Shown here: one piece after another, positions 22,894 through 34,662 of the stretch | Layout of the letters: every line of letters starts with the position of its first letter | Position numbering within the stretch: position 1 is the first letter of the stretch | NCBI RefSeq assembly: GCF_933775445.1 | Contig: NC_065874.1 | Coordinates: 30,078,501-30,142,500 of the forward strand | Direction of reading: 5' to 3' | Source: Argentina anserina | Taxonomy: Eukaryota; Streptophyta; Magnoliopsida; Rosales; Rosaceae | DNA: 64,000 bases | Notes under the pieces: generated by a model | The model's input: only the letters and a program-made list of their open reading frames with translations | What the model was told of the DNA's origin: nothing | The model's database searches: none | Program-made: the position numbers and the translations under genes

Positions 22894-23026
22894 GGCAGCC
22901 CCACCCATCAAGATCACATGTCTGGCTCAGATTTCCAAAATGCTTTGGGCATGGACTAAGCTTGGGTTTCCCAAGTAATCTAGCCCACCCTCACTGAATA
23001 TCTCTCCGTCGTTGAACCAGACAGCC
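22894..23026 (-). pseudogene. Lhcb (chlorophyll a/b-binding protein) fragment
   Basis: The minus strand encodes [14 protein letters not shown] followed by [16 protein letters not shown], a stop, then ARHVILMG. This is the middle of an Lhcb1/2-type antenna protein of photosystem II (thylakoid membrane). Only about 44 codons remain. It is homologous to about 40780-40915 in the longer Lhcb pseudogene and lies at a similar distance behind a DUF674 tail. Confidence 0.85.
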
Positions 23027-24059
23027 AGGAATTTGGCCGGGAATTAATCCACCAATCATTAAAACCCACAACAAAGCATAAGTTTATATTCCTTGTTTAG
23101 TTAAGGATACATTTTCTTCTGTAAAGCGAGATGGTGGACCATAACATGCACTTCTGCCTCCCAAGTGGCTCTTTCTTTCATGATTTTCTTCTATTACTTT
23201 CACCTTTACCTTGTCCTCTGTTGGAGTAGTCTTGTATTTTCTTAACCTTTAGCTGCTTAGCATACATGGATTTTCAAAAGCTTAGTCCCTACTTTGATTA
23301 TCTACTAATTAAATGATTCCATTTTTTGGTCAATTTGTTCTACATGTAGAAAATATTGCAGTGTGCTTTGATCACCAAAACAAAACAAAACAACAACAAC
23401 CAGTGTCCTTTATGTCGAGAGAAATCAGAAATCTACAATGCTACGAATTTCTTCTTCGTTAAGTCGTTGCCCTGTTGCTCTCGAAAAAGAATAAAGAATT
23501 CCCTTTTGAAAAGCTTAAAGCCTTAAAGTGGCGACCCATGACATGGATGATTAGCCTTTTCCAGTCTCATATATGGTCTTCTTCAACTTGTAATGAGAGT
23601 GATTCAGAGCAGGTTGTAGCAAACAAAGTTTTATGTCTGAGAGTTGATCATCTCTGCAATACTACTACCTTCTGGCCTTTCTCTTCTAGTTTCAGAACTT
23701 GAAGTACTGCTGAAGCCTGCTCAGTAGTGAAGTTTTCAATATTGGTAAGCTCCCAAAACAGAACAAGTTCGTGTATAGTCTTTCTCTCTTTGTTATAAGG
23801 GTTCAGAAAAACTCTTTCCAGGAGTCATAACTGTTTCTCAGTTAAACTTTATGTATTGGTATGTGATATATAGTTGATCGAGGAAGATTTTTAGGAGGTG
23901 TAGTAATTTTGCTTTGGTCTCTGTCTGATGTAAGAACTTAACTTCAGGCTCGATCATATTCATCACTTCGATTCATGTATGAAACAACAAATATTCTTGC
24001 ACCAATTGCTCACTGAGTTAATTATTTGTACCAGGAGCTGAAGTTACATCTTATCTTCC
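23027..24059. other. Upstream region of DUF674 copy D, no gene seen
   Basis: No coding sequence recognised. It contains AAACAAAACAACAACAACC near 23383 and a possible leader before the copy D ATG. Confidence 0.5.
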
Positions 24060-25734
24060 ATGGCTCAAAATGTACCAGCAGAGATGAGTATCAGCCTGGA
24101 GGCCTTGGTTGATAAGAGGAGTGACAAGGTTATCTTTGTAGAGGCTGATAATGATTTTATTGATGTTCTCTTCGGTTTCATGGCAATACCGATGGGAAAG
24201 ATTGTCAGGCTTGCTCGCGACCATTCAACTCCACTGGAGATAGGTTGCATGAACAAGTTGTATCGGAGTGTTGAGAAGCTTGATGAGCAGGTTTTCAGGT
24301 CCAATGCATGTAGAGACATGCTGTTACTTCCACACAATGCAGCTAACTGTCATTTTAAGAACCTCAAATTGAAAATTATTGATGATGCTGAGCCAAAATG
24401 CTTTAAGTGTTACCAAGAGTCTCATTCCTCCTGGTGCGGTTATAATGCAGGGAGTTTTTGCCCGCTCTGTAAATTAAATTGCATATTTTCTGAAGTAAGT
24501 CTTTCTGACTGTTATTCTCAAGTTGGAGGGGTTTTTGTAAAAGAGCGAGCCAGAGTTATATTTACAGATGATTTTCAAGTGTTACCACCTTTAAGTGCTG
24601 CTAGCATTTCCTTGTTTACCAAGCTTGGAGCTACGGATAGCAATACCACGGATAGCAATACTGCAATACTACTGAGGAACGAACATTCAGTATTGGAGTC
24701 GAGCAGGTAATTTGTTTGTATGCAGTTTTTATTTTTATAAGCTACTATATATATGGCCATAACTGTGCAGTGGTTTCTGATGTTTAAGTATTTTTCAGGT
24801 TTTGAATTTGCTTTTGAGCTCATTTGTATCAAAAACTCCTTTTACTGAAACTCTGCTGAAGCCTAATTCTGTACAAAAGTCAGTTGGTGCCAGTTTCAGT
24901 AAATATAGATGCACTGAACCTGAGATATCGGAGAACTCTTCTAATGGGGAAAAAGAGCACATCTCTATCAAACTCATAGTCAGTAAATTAAAGAATGTGG
25001 TCTGCTATGCAGAAGTACGAGATGATTTTGTTAATTTGATCATCAGTTTCTTGACTCTACCACTTGGGTACATATTAAAGCAGATTCTGGATTTCCCTTG
25101 GAAAGGAATCAAAGGATGTATTGATCAGTTGTACAAGGGGGTCCTGGATTTTGATGAGCAGTTCTTTAGGTCTAGTCACCACAAGGAATTGCTATGCAGT
25201 CCCAAACTCGTTCCTGGTTTCACCTATGAGAACAATCTCTTAGGAATTGAGGAGGCCGTCTATATAAATTGAACTCGACACAGTTGACAGCTGATAGATC
25301 CAGCTTCGATCCTACCCAATCCGTCGATGAATTAAGAGTTAAATTTGTTGATCCCAAATCCCATGGTTGTAGAGATCAAAGAGCTCGGGGGTTCTTAAAA
25401 GAACCAGCAATTTTCATAGTAACTGACAATTTGGAAGTGAGGCCATTATCTCCAATATTTCAACTGTCTGTTCTTAAAGATTTGAAGGTGCCCTTTACTG
25501 ATATTGAGGATCGAACTGTACATGTTGGCAGGAAGGAGGTCAGTTAAATAAAAGTTTCTTCAAACTCTATTTCAGGCCATTATTTATCAATTTCATTATT
25601 AATTGTTGTGAACTTTGCAGGCTCTGCGTCTTTTGCTGGCTTCATTTATTTCCGACTCAGTTCTAACCAATGCATTCCTACCGGTGCCGTCCCGTGAACA
25701 AATGAAGCCTAAATTGAAAAATAAAGGAAGATAA
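24060..25734 (+). pseudogene. DUF674 family gene, copy D, two frameshifts
   Basis: The ATG at 24060 gives MAQNVPAEMSISLEALVDKR. Exon 1 is 24060-24706, exon 2 24799-25538 and exon 3 25621-25734. Exon 1 carries a Cys cluster (CFKC ... CPLC) in the first half-domain. Near 24655-24675 an apparent 8-base duplication (CAATACTG/CAATACTA) shifts the frame, so the spliced message would reach TGA soon after the exon 2 start. A second shift near 25265-25270 separates the part ending EEAVY from the part with FLKEPAIFIVTDNLEVRP. Otherwise the gene resembles copy C closely. Function is unknown in this family. Sequencing error at two sites would be needed to call it intact. Confidence 0.82.
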
Positions 25735-25763
25735 AATGAAATATATATATATATATATATAAA

Positions 25764-25964
25764 TGTTGAAGGAAAAACACGATGTGTGTCTTCGTCACTG
25801 TAATAGACGAGAGGTAATTAAGTGATTAGCAGTCAATAGTTATTGTGTAACGTTTAGTCATTATTATCACCATAAGGTATAATGTAACTACCATTGTAAT
25901 ACTCTTCCTATATAAAGGGATTATGCAATAAGATGACTAAACTAATTTCATATCTCCTACAACA
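25764..25964 (+). repeat. 5' LTR of the 13.4 kb copia element
   Basis: 201 bp, TG..CA ends, with a TATA-like CCTATATAAAGGG near 25909-25921. It matches the 3' LTR over its full length with scattered changes. Confidence 0.88.
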
Positions 25965-25974
25965 CAAAAATTAT

Positions 25975-26583
25975 GTGGAAAATATTGCAGAAGAAGACAA
26001 AGAAATTTATTTGTTCTAAGGGCACCCAGAAATTTTTTCTGGGCACCCCCATCTCCTCTTTGATCTGCCCAGATCGGTTTTCCTCATCGCCGATCCAGAC
26101 CCGGCCGCATGACGACGCGACGCCTTCCAAAACAGAGGCTTTCGCCTTGCAGCTCAGATCTAGGCACCCATCTTCTGCCTAGCCCAGCCTCGTCGATGCC
26201 GCCATGGACACTAGAGCAGATCAGCAATGCTCCCTCCTTCTTGGAATCGCTGCCATGCTCCCAACCAATTGGGCCGTCCAGATTCGATGACGATCCGATC
26301 GGCCTGCAGACCAGCGCCGCTAGAAGCCCCGCTCATTCCGGATTGTCGACGCTGTCCTAAAGCCTCTGCCTTGCAACCCAAAACTACGTCTTCACAGATC
26401 ACGACACAACCCAGCTCGTTCCGAGAATACCCGATCGCCGACGAAACCCTGCAGCCTCGACGACGCTGCGCTTTGGATCTATCGACCCGACCCACGAGCT
26501 CAATCGGATCTGCGCGACCGGACCCACTAGAAAAGAGGATTTTACCTCTGTCGGTAAAAGTCAAAGTTACTGTTTTAGAATGA
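25975..26583 (+). other. GC-rich segment behind the 5' LTR
   Basis: A sharply GC-rich block (about 26030-26560) in otherwise AT-rich DNA, starting with an inverted repeat GGGCACCCAGAAA / TTTCTGGGCACCC. Two overlapping plus frames and one minus frame stay open for 83-118 codons, but none resembles a known protein and none starts in a convincing context. It sits where a copia leader should be. A captured host fragment is possible. Confidence 0.4.
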
Positions 26584-28039
26584 ATTTACTGTTTGGTGAA
26601 TTAGTAAATTAATTATATGATTAGATGTGACCTAATCATATAATTCTAATTATTTTGAATGTAACGTATCCTTGCGACGATCAATGCGAGAATTGCGATG
26701 ATCCAATCAAAAGTGAAAGAGCAACCACATTTACACAGTTTATTTAGCAAACTTACAAGTATGATCAAAATTATTATTGCCGCTTTTATTAAATTTCGTT
26801 CATATACATGAAATTACATATGTTACGTGAGTAAAGTAGTTTCTGAATATTGTGACATGTTATATGATATGCAAATTTTAAATTTAATTGCTTAGCTTGT
26901 AATTGAATCGTAATGCTATGATGTACATTTTAAACATTATATTATCTGTGGTCTTTAGCATACATTGTGAGTACGATAATTTCTCTAGTTTTGTAAATTA
27001 TTTAATCAAGTTAAATGTTATGCTCTACTTTTTTAACATGCTATGCTTATGTATTTCATTAAATAATTAATTTATTTAGCATGTTATATGCAATAAGCAT
27101 AGCATGATAATGAAATTTCATGAGCATTATATGAAAATGGACAAATCTATTACTGTGATAAAGTAGTTTCACGAAGCATCGAAAAATACGATCATTGAAA
27201 TTCTTGATCTTGCAATCCAATTTGTATTTCTTGGAAATGATGAACTTGTATGACTTTACTATGATAATGCAACCTTATAAAGCTCTAAATTGACCATAAT
27301 GTATCTTGGTATGTTTAATTTTTACGTATGTCTATTTAATGTTTTAATTAGACTTCTATACTAATAAGTCTCGTACTCTATCTACAATTGATTAAACCAA
27401 CACAATATATATTGGACTCTAAAGAATTTGAGTACCAACCTCCCCTATAAGCCAGCCAAAGGCTCAACCATGATCGAATTATGCAAACATGTTTCATACA
27501 CGTGACTTGGAAGCATAATTAAAATATTGAATGACAAAGAAAGGTCTCTCAGAACAAAGAAATTTTCTAAAAACAAACTTTACATAATGACGCAGTAATA
27601 ACCCTAAAGCAAAAAGGCAAATACTATGGACAAATGCATAGAATAATAAGAGTACAACGATTTGAAAATGCATATTCAATATTGAACAACATAACTGACA
27701 AAGAATCTCAATCAAAAACAGCGATAAAAACCTAGCTTAATCAACGAGATTCCAGACTTTGATTACAGTCTGCTCTTACTTTTTCAAGATATTATTGTAA
27801 TGGTTGTCATGCCTAAAATATAATTAGACTTCGATACTAAAGTTATTGTCTTTGGATTAGACAAGACCTTGATCTAATCGTTGACATACAACTAAGGTTG
27901 TGAATTTTTCTCAATAAATTGATAATATTTGAATATTAATATACGTGGTTTGTTTTTTAATATTTTAACTTTGCGAAGTACCGCATAAAGTAAAAAAACT
28001 TCACAAAATATTAATATAACATGAATATCTGAATGCAAA
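26584..28039. other. Degenerate copia interior, no domain recognised
   Basis: AT-rich DNA where gag should lie. I could not recognise gag or a zinc knuckle. Words such as ATGATGAACTTGTATGAC may be decayed coding sequence. Confidence 0.4.
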
Positions 28040-28690
28040 AAAATGCATCATGTGATCCCCACAGTAATAATAATGAAGAACAAAAGTAATATATCTCTAC
28101 TCCTTTGGGATTCACAATGTTCATACCTTATGGGATGGAAGTATCGTTTCGCAATTCTATCAAATTACTCTAAAGAATTTGAGTTTATATGCTATTTTTA
28201 TGTCTTAACTATATACATCATTGACACTTTATGTAACAAGAGCCAAGAAGAGGCAATCGAACCCTCATCGTTTTTAAATATTTATGTCAACGACTTTTCA
28301 TATGAAAAGAAAAGTGAGATTATAATTGACTTCCTTTGCATTACCTCTAATCTAACCGTATAATAGAGAAGTTTTTATATCTGCTTATCTGTTATATATA
28401 ACTGCTAATTGAATCCAACAACGCTGATCAAAAGAAAATAAATTTCTGAATTTTGACATATTTAGGCTTTGGCACGATTCATTAGGACTCTAGGTCGTGA
28501 CATGTGTACCCGTCTATTAAAGGAATTATATACGGACATCATATTTTGGATAAATAGAAGTAAGAACTAAATAAACAAAGGAATGTAAAAATCTATAAAT
28601 ATTATTTCATAGAGGAATTGAAGATGTGGTTCCATCCTCATATTTCGTCGCTCCCTTGAGGCGGAATCGTAAAATGTTTGATGCACAAGT
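28040..28690 (+). pseudogene. Copia pol remnant (GAG-pre-integrase region)
   Basis: The stretch 28465-28540, read with one frame change, gives LWHDSLG and GRDMCTRLLK, the pre-integrase signature that normally reads LWH.RLGHPG. Just before it DFLCIT (about 28328) fits the copia region upstream of that motif. Many stops interrupt it. The CACTA element begins at 28691. Confidence 0.65.
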
Positions 28691-29713
28691 CATTACTGCA
28701 AATATGCCCTTTAATGACACTAATTTAATGACATTTTCTTTAAAACGTCATAAAAGGACATTTCAATGACGTTTTTTTATGAAATGTCATTGATCTTAAT
28801 CTGAGTTTAGTTAAGTTCAGTTTTTGCCATTGATGTAATGAATAGTGATGTATAATATTACAAGTATTGCATCCTAGGGTAGAAGCTTTGAATTTGTTAA
28901 TTTCCAAATATTGATATTACTTTAGCTGTGGAATGATAGTTGATATATCGTCTACTGGTATCAATTTCATTTCTAAGGGAGAGTTGAGTTGAGTTTTATA
29001 TTTGAGTCTTCCTAGACATTAGATAATTGATTCTGAAATGGTTTCATTGTTGCAATATGTATGGATTTCAACTTGCACCAAGGTAATGTCCAAAGACCTA
29101 TATTCAATATTACATATCAATAACTTTTTTTTCTTTTCTCCCTCTCTTCAAGGAACAAGAGTATTTAGTTTGAATTGGAGACTGAGGAGGTGACATCACT
29201 AGTTAGCATTGCAGGAGAATCCTAGTAAGTTCTATCATTTCCCTTCTAAAAATTCTTGTATTTTTGATGTGGGTTTTGGTTGGTTTTGTATGTTATGTCT
29301 GGCTTTCTACATTTACATTGTCATTGTATTATATTGGATGGTGTTTTGATTGTGACGTGCTTGTTTTTTTTATGCTTTCTGTCTTCTTTGTTTTCTGCTT
29401 TCCATTTGAATTACACTTGGGTATGTGTGCTTTGATCTGAGCAAGAAATAGATGACTATGACAATTTGTGATGGTGGTCTGTATATTGTACTGATGTTTA
29501 GTTATTTTCTAATGTTCTGTATATTATATATTATAAGTTTGCATGATTGTTTGTTAGTTAATTATCTAGGATGTGAGTTGTTGTGTAGGTTATGCTACTA
29601 ATAAAGCATTGTGAAGTGTATGCATGAGATGAGTAGCCTACTGCCTACATATTATTTTTTATTCTAATGGGTCTATTCATAATTTTCTAGGTGTAATGTC
29701 TTTTTAGTCTAGA

Positions 29714-31640
29714 ATGGATAAAAGCTGGATATCATGGGATAAAAATAGTTCAAAGAACCAAGAACCGCCAAAGAATTTATCTTCAACTCCAAGAAGTATG
29801 GAAAAAATCCTGAATTGGTCAGATGTCCTTGTGTTGTTTGTCAAAATCGTAGTACACAAACTGATGAAGTATTGTTGTTGCATTAGGTCAAATACAGACT
29901 GGGTTGGTCATGGTGAGCCTACCAGACCAGCAAGGTCCGCAAGGACCAATAGCTTTGCAGAAGTACCTCATATTGATGAGGATTCTGAAATGCATGATGC
30001 ACATCAAATGTATGAAGATACATATTTTCAGTTGCCTAGGCCTGATGGAGGTGAAACCTCTACTTTTACAAATTTGGATGATTTTTACCGAAAAAAGGTT
30101 TTAGAAACTGAGGTTCCTTTATACCCTGGTTGCATTACATACACAAAATTATCAGCCACCTTAAACTTGTACAAGTTGAAGGCTGATTCTGGTCTTTCCA
30201 ATGTTGCGTTTGACAACTTCTTAAAGGAATTCAAGAATATGTTGCCTAAAGGGAATACATGTCCTGATTCATCTTACACAGTAAAAAAGACACTTAAGGA
30301 TTTTGTTTTAGGCTATGAGAAGATACATGCATGCATCAATAATTGTAGTTTGTTCAGGGGAGACAATTTGGACCTGGAAAAATGTCCTGAATGTCAGGCT
30401 TCTAGGTGGAAAGTAAACCCACATACTAAAAAGATAGAAGAAGGAACTCTTGCAAAAGTTTTATGGTACTTTCCCATCTTTCGTCGACCATAGGAGAACA
30501 ATAAACATGGCACTCCTCTCATCACAGACAAGATGGCATGATGCGTCATCTAGTTGACTCAGTTTAATGGAGTTTTGTAGATAAAAAATGGCCAACATTT
30601 GCTTCTAATCCCAGAAATTTGAGATTTGGACTTCCAATCGATGGGCTCAATCCATTCACTGAAAAAAGAACCAAACATAGTACTTGGCCAGTGATTTTAG
30701 TCATATATAATCTTCCCCCAAATGTTTGTATATCATCTGAAAACTTGATGCTTAGCTTACTCATTCCAAGTCCTAGGCAACTAGGGAACGACATTGATGT
30801 ATATTTGCAGCCTCTGATAGATGATTTAGTCAAGTTGTGGATTGGTGTTGAAATGTATGATGCCTATAGTAAAGCCATGTTCAACCTTAAAGCTATCTTA
30901 TTATGGACCATTAATGAATTTCCGGCTTATGGAAACTTATTCGGGTTGGCTGTAAAAGGAGAATTTGGTTGTCCTGTATGTGGTCCTGATATACCCTCTC
31001 AATGGCTACCTCTTGCAATAAAAAAACAGTTTATATGGACCATAGGCGATTTCTTCCACGAAACCATCAATTCCGCAAAAAGCACAAATGGTTCAATGGT
31101 AATGTAGAGAAAAGGATGAGGCCTAAATTTTTTACTGGGAGCGCTATAGTTGCAGCTTTAGCTGGATTTAAAAATAAGTGGGGGAAAAAAGGGAAAGTAA
31201 AGAAGTTAAAAATAGGTGATCTAGCTAAGATACTGAAGAAGAATTATGTGTTATACGACCTGCCATATTGGGAGGTTCTGATCTTAACCTTGCTATTAGC
31301 TATCATTACATACTATGATATTGATTTATGTGTTTGATGTGTTTTCTGTTTTGCTGTTTTATATTTAGGAATTGCCTTTGTGTTATAATACGGAAGTCAT
31401 GCATTGTGAAAAGAATGTATCTGAGGCTATTTTTCGAGCCATCTTTGATGAGAAGGGGAATTCTAAAATTAGAGGTTTATCACGTAGAGATTTAGAGTTT
31501 CTTTCTTCTAATGGATGATGATGTTCCTAAAGAAGAAAGAAAAGATAAGATTGATAGTTCACAGCCTTACACCTTTACAAAAGTTGAGCTTCAGAAGTTC
31601 TATAACTGTTTAGATACATGAAGGTGCTTAAAGATTATGT
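29714..31640 (+). pseudogene. CACTA transposase (tnp2 type) remnant, plus strand
   Basis: The first frame (29714-30493) begins MDKSWI, the usual start of the transposase-associated domain, and contains KADSGLSNVAFDNFLKEF and CPECQASRWK. The next piece (30619-31107) is the Transposase_21 core: GLNPF, STWPVILVIYNLPP, DIDVYLQPLIDDL, LLWTINEFPAYGNL and GCPVCGP. A further piece (31368-31640) gives TEVMHCEKNVSEAIF, the start of DUF4218. Stops at 30491-30493 and elsewhere and small shifts make it non-functional. The part 30426-31649 is repeated in inverted orientation at 34913-36137. Confidence 0.85.
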
Positions 31641-31649
31641 TAAAAATTG
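30426..31649. repeat. Left arm of 1.2 kb inverted repeat within the CACTA element
   Basis: It matches the reverse complement of 34913-36137 over the whole length, with roughly 5 differences per 100 bases in the stretches I compared. The spacer between arms is about 3.26 kb. The arm covers the tnp2 core. Confidence 0.88.
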
Positions 31650-32780
31650 GTAGCATAACCAAAAGCAAATTCTCCTACAAGTACATCAATAGTAGTACAA
31701 ATTTTATAATTTGGTGCAAGGGATAATATACTTAATTGGCCAAGCAATGGTACTTCCTAATGCATCTTCTATGGCAAGAATTCCGGAGTAAGTCGGTAGA
31801 ATTCAGCATTGGCAATGATAACTTCATCTATGGCAACTCTATAATAATCAGGTCCAAACTTATAACCATGTACCTTTGTTGCCGGATCTGTTGCAGATAT
31901 GTGTCCTTTGGCAACAATTTCACCAGTACCCTCCCAAGTGAGCAAATCACATTTATTATCAACACTGAAGGTGCTTCCTTGTACTGACTACACAAGAAAA
32001 TCAGAAAATCACACTCAGACCAAAGCCTATAAACAACGTGATCAAACCTTCATACATTCAGTCATTTAGTGACAATATCAAACATAAAATCAATTAGAGG
32101 AAACTGGTTAATCTGTATAGTACATTAGCATATGATCTACTGTCAGTTTTTTTAACCTGAATTTGAAAAACATTGAAGGCATGCTCCATAAAGAGAAATA
32201 TCAACATTTTACTTCCACATTTTCAGTAACAAAGATCTACAAGTGACCAAACTACAACAATAACAGAAGAATATACACAAATGACCTAACTATTGATAGA
32301 AGAAATTGTTACTGAAATCACTAAACAATGTCCTAATTGGCTATGCACATGTTTATCAAATTAGGATACAACATCAATATATTGAACTTAAGTTAGTTTG
32401 TGCTAATGCATAATATGTAGTAAGATTACCTTAGAACCAGCAGTGTCAAGACTAGGGTTCATATTTCTTCACCATTCACATGTCCATCCTAGATGGTTAA
32501 TGTTTAGTTAAGTTAGTACTTAATCATAAACTCATTTAAAAGCAAGTTACAAAATCCACAAATAACTTACTTGTTGAGCATGAAGAGAAGTACTTGGCCG
32601 CATGAAACTTCCACTATCACAACCACCAATATGCACATTACTATCACCAGTAGAAGATTACTTCTTTAAAAAATAATCCCCAATTATTTCAGAATGCATA
32701 TACATGCATTATTTGATCTAAAAACAATGTGAGAGGAAAAAATTAACCAGACTAAGAATGAAATCCTAGAGTATCTTGAA
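31650..32780. other. CACTA spacer, no gene recognised
   Basis: AT-rich DNA between the left arm and the minus-strand Ptta-type gene. No domain recognised on either strand. Confidence 0.5.
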
Positions 32781-34164
32781 ACGCTGATTATTCTCCTCAA
32801 GTTTAGCTTCTACTGCTTCTTTCCAGGACATGTTTTGTAGTTGAGCATCAACCTTTGAAGGTGTAACACCTGCTCCCAGACCTCTAACACGACCAGGTCT
32901 GTCCTTGCCAAGAACTTGACTCAATACATCATGCTTCACATGAATAATCTCTTCAGTAGGCAGTTGTTCCTTAAGTTTTGCTTGTATCTCAGCCTAAATA
33001 ATGAATATAGAGAAATTTGTAAAACAATAAAGCCAATCATAATAATATGAAACTTAATCTGGTCATATATTTGGTGCTTACAATTTTTTGCATCACAATA
33101 GGATTTTTGGCCTTCTTTGGCTGGTGACCTAAACAATATATTTCTGTCTGGTTCAACTTCTTTCCAGGATTTTTCTTGTTCTTTGATGAGAACAAAGTGA
33201 TATGTTAGTTTATACTTTCCTACTTCACAAATAAGTCCAAACAGTCGAAAATAAAATACAAGTGAGCTTTACTTATTGTCTTATTACTTACATGTTCATG
33301 TGTCGTTCTTGCATAACCTTGTCGACTTATTGTGTGATGCATTGTCTGCTTAGCCCTAATCTTCTTCATTTTCTCACTCTTTTCCTGCATATAACAACAC
33401 CATAATTATTCTTTTATTTTGTTGCCTACAAAATATCACAAATACTTGACCATATTGAGTTACCAGCCATGCAGGTGAGCACCGTTCTACCACAAAGGCA
33501 TCCCACTCTGTTTGTGGCACATTAGCGGGTCTAAGTAAGGTAAGGATCCGTGTACGTTTTGTCTTAGTGTGTCTTGCATCTATAACTACCCTAATCGATG
33601 TCGAAAGTAGATTCTTGTATGCTCTCCATAGCCTTCCTATTTGTTGTAAGATGAATGTCTTATGCATAAGTTTCACTTGATATTGTTGCTATATCAAAAC
33701 AAAAATCAAACTATTAAATCTTCAACATTTAAGGGTATTGGAAATCAGTTTTTTTGATACAAAAAACTTGCATAAAGTAGAAAAACACGGAATAGAGAAC
33801 ACATTACTATCAGAACACCCCAGTACTCATTCTTTTGTTCAACAGTCACCTTATGCCAAGATTCTAGGTTGATTGGCATTTGCTCTCTTACTAATTTCCC
33901 AATGGTGGAGCTAAACTTCACATAAGCGCCTCCAACAGGGTGTCCACTTTCATTCCACTCAACTCAGACATGTTTTGAATGTCCTGAAGGAAGAACTTGC
34001 AAGGTAGTTTTGCCTCTTACCTTCTTTCCATTTTCAGCTCCGGGAGTAAGCTCAAGGTCCTCATCTTCATCTTCTAGCTCCTCATTGTCTAGGTCAGCTT
34101 TAGCAACTAGTGATTCGAATGCAGGCCACTCAACATCTGTGGCCTTTCTCTTGCGTGTTGACAT
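32780..34164 (-). pseudogene. CACTA accessory gene, Ptta/En_Spm plant transposase type
   Basis: Read on the minus strand from ATG at 34164 (MSTRKRKATDVEW). An acidic linker (DNEELEDEDEDLEL) is followed by VLPSGHSKHV, a stop near 33967, then continuing homology (VGGAYVKF, IGKLVREQMPINLESW), a second exon at about 33676-33450 (KTFILQQIGRLWRAYK ... VPQTEWDAFVVERC) and later exons with KMKKIRAKQ and SRQGYARTTHEH (about 33380-33290) and VLGKDRPGRVRGLGAG (about 32930-32880). These are the Transposase_24/Ptta family signatures; such proteins bind subterminal repeats of CACTA elements. The stop and AT-rich gaps suggest decay, although some gaps are introns. Confidence 0.75.
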
Positions 34165-34299
34165 GGTCTATTTAGCAAAAACAACGTTAAATCAGTAGTA
34201 AAAATATATGGAAGTCATCAATAATAAGAAACATAGATTACAAAATGCATAGATTACAAAAGACAGTAACGAAAACATGTAATCTAGAAATATTAAAAT

Positions 34300-34305
<6 letters not shown>

Positions 34306-34332
<27 letters not shown>
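34306..34332. repeat. (TA)n microsatellite
   Basis: Short AT dinucleotide run within the CACTA element. Confidence 0.8.
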
Positions 34333-34336
<4 letters not shown>

Positions 34337-34662
34337 GTTTAAAAGACATCATTAACACAGATGGATTACAAAATACACAAGTTGTGGCTTTGTGTCTTAA
34401 TTAATACAAAAATGGATACTAAATACAACAATCACATATGTATCCTACATAGATTAATAGACCAAACCTTAGCTTTTAACCATTCGATAAATGTTTCCAA
34501 ATGCACTTTTTCTAGCATTTTGGAGTCGTTTATCAAACGTTGATCAGCACACTTTAACTCTTCCTTATGAGCCCGATTGAAGCATAAATCGAAGACAAAA
34601 CTTTAAGAAATTTAATTTCCTAAAGCTTAGAAAATTTTCAGAACAGAGGAATATTTATTTAC

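Noticed and set aside
26109..26583. GC-rich open frames as a protein-coding gene
   Set aside because: Frames overlap on both strands, lack known domains and lie inside the copia element.
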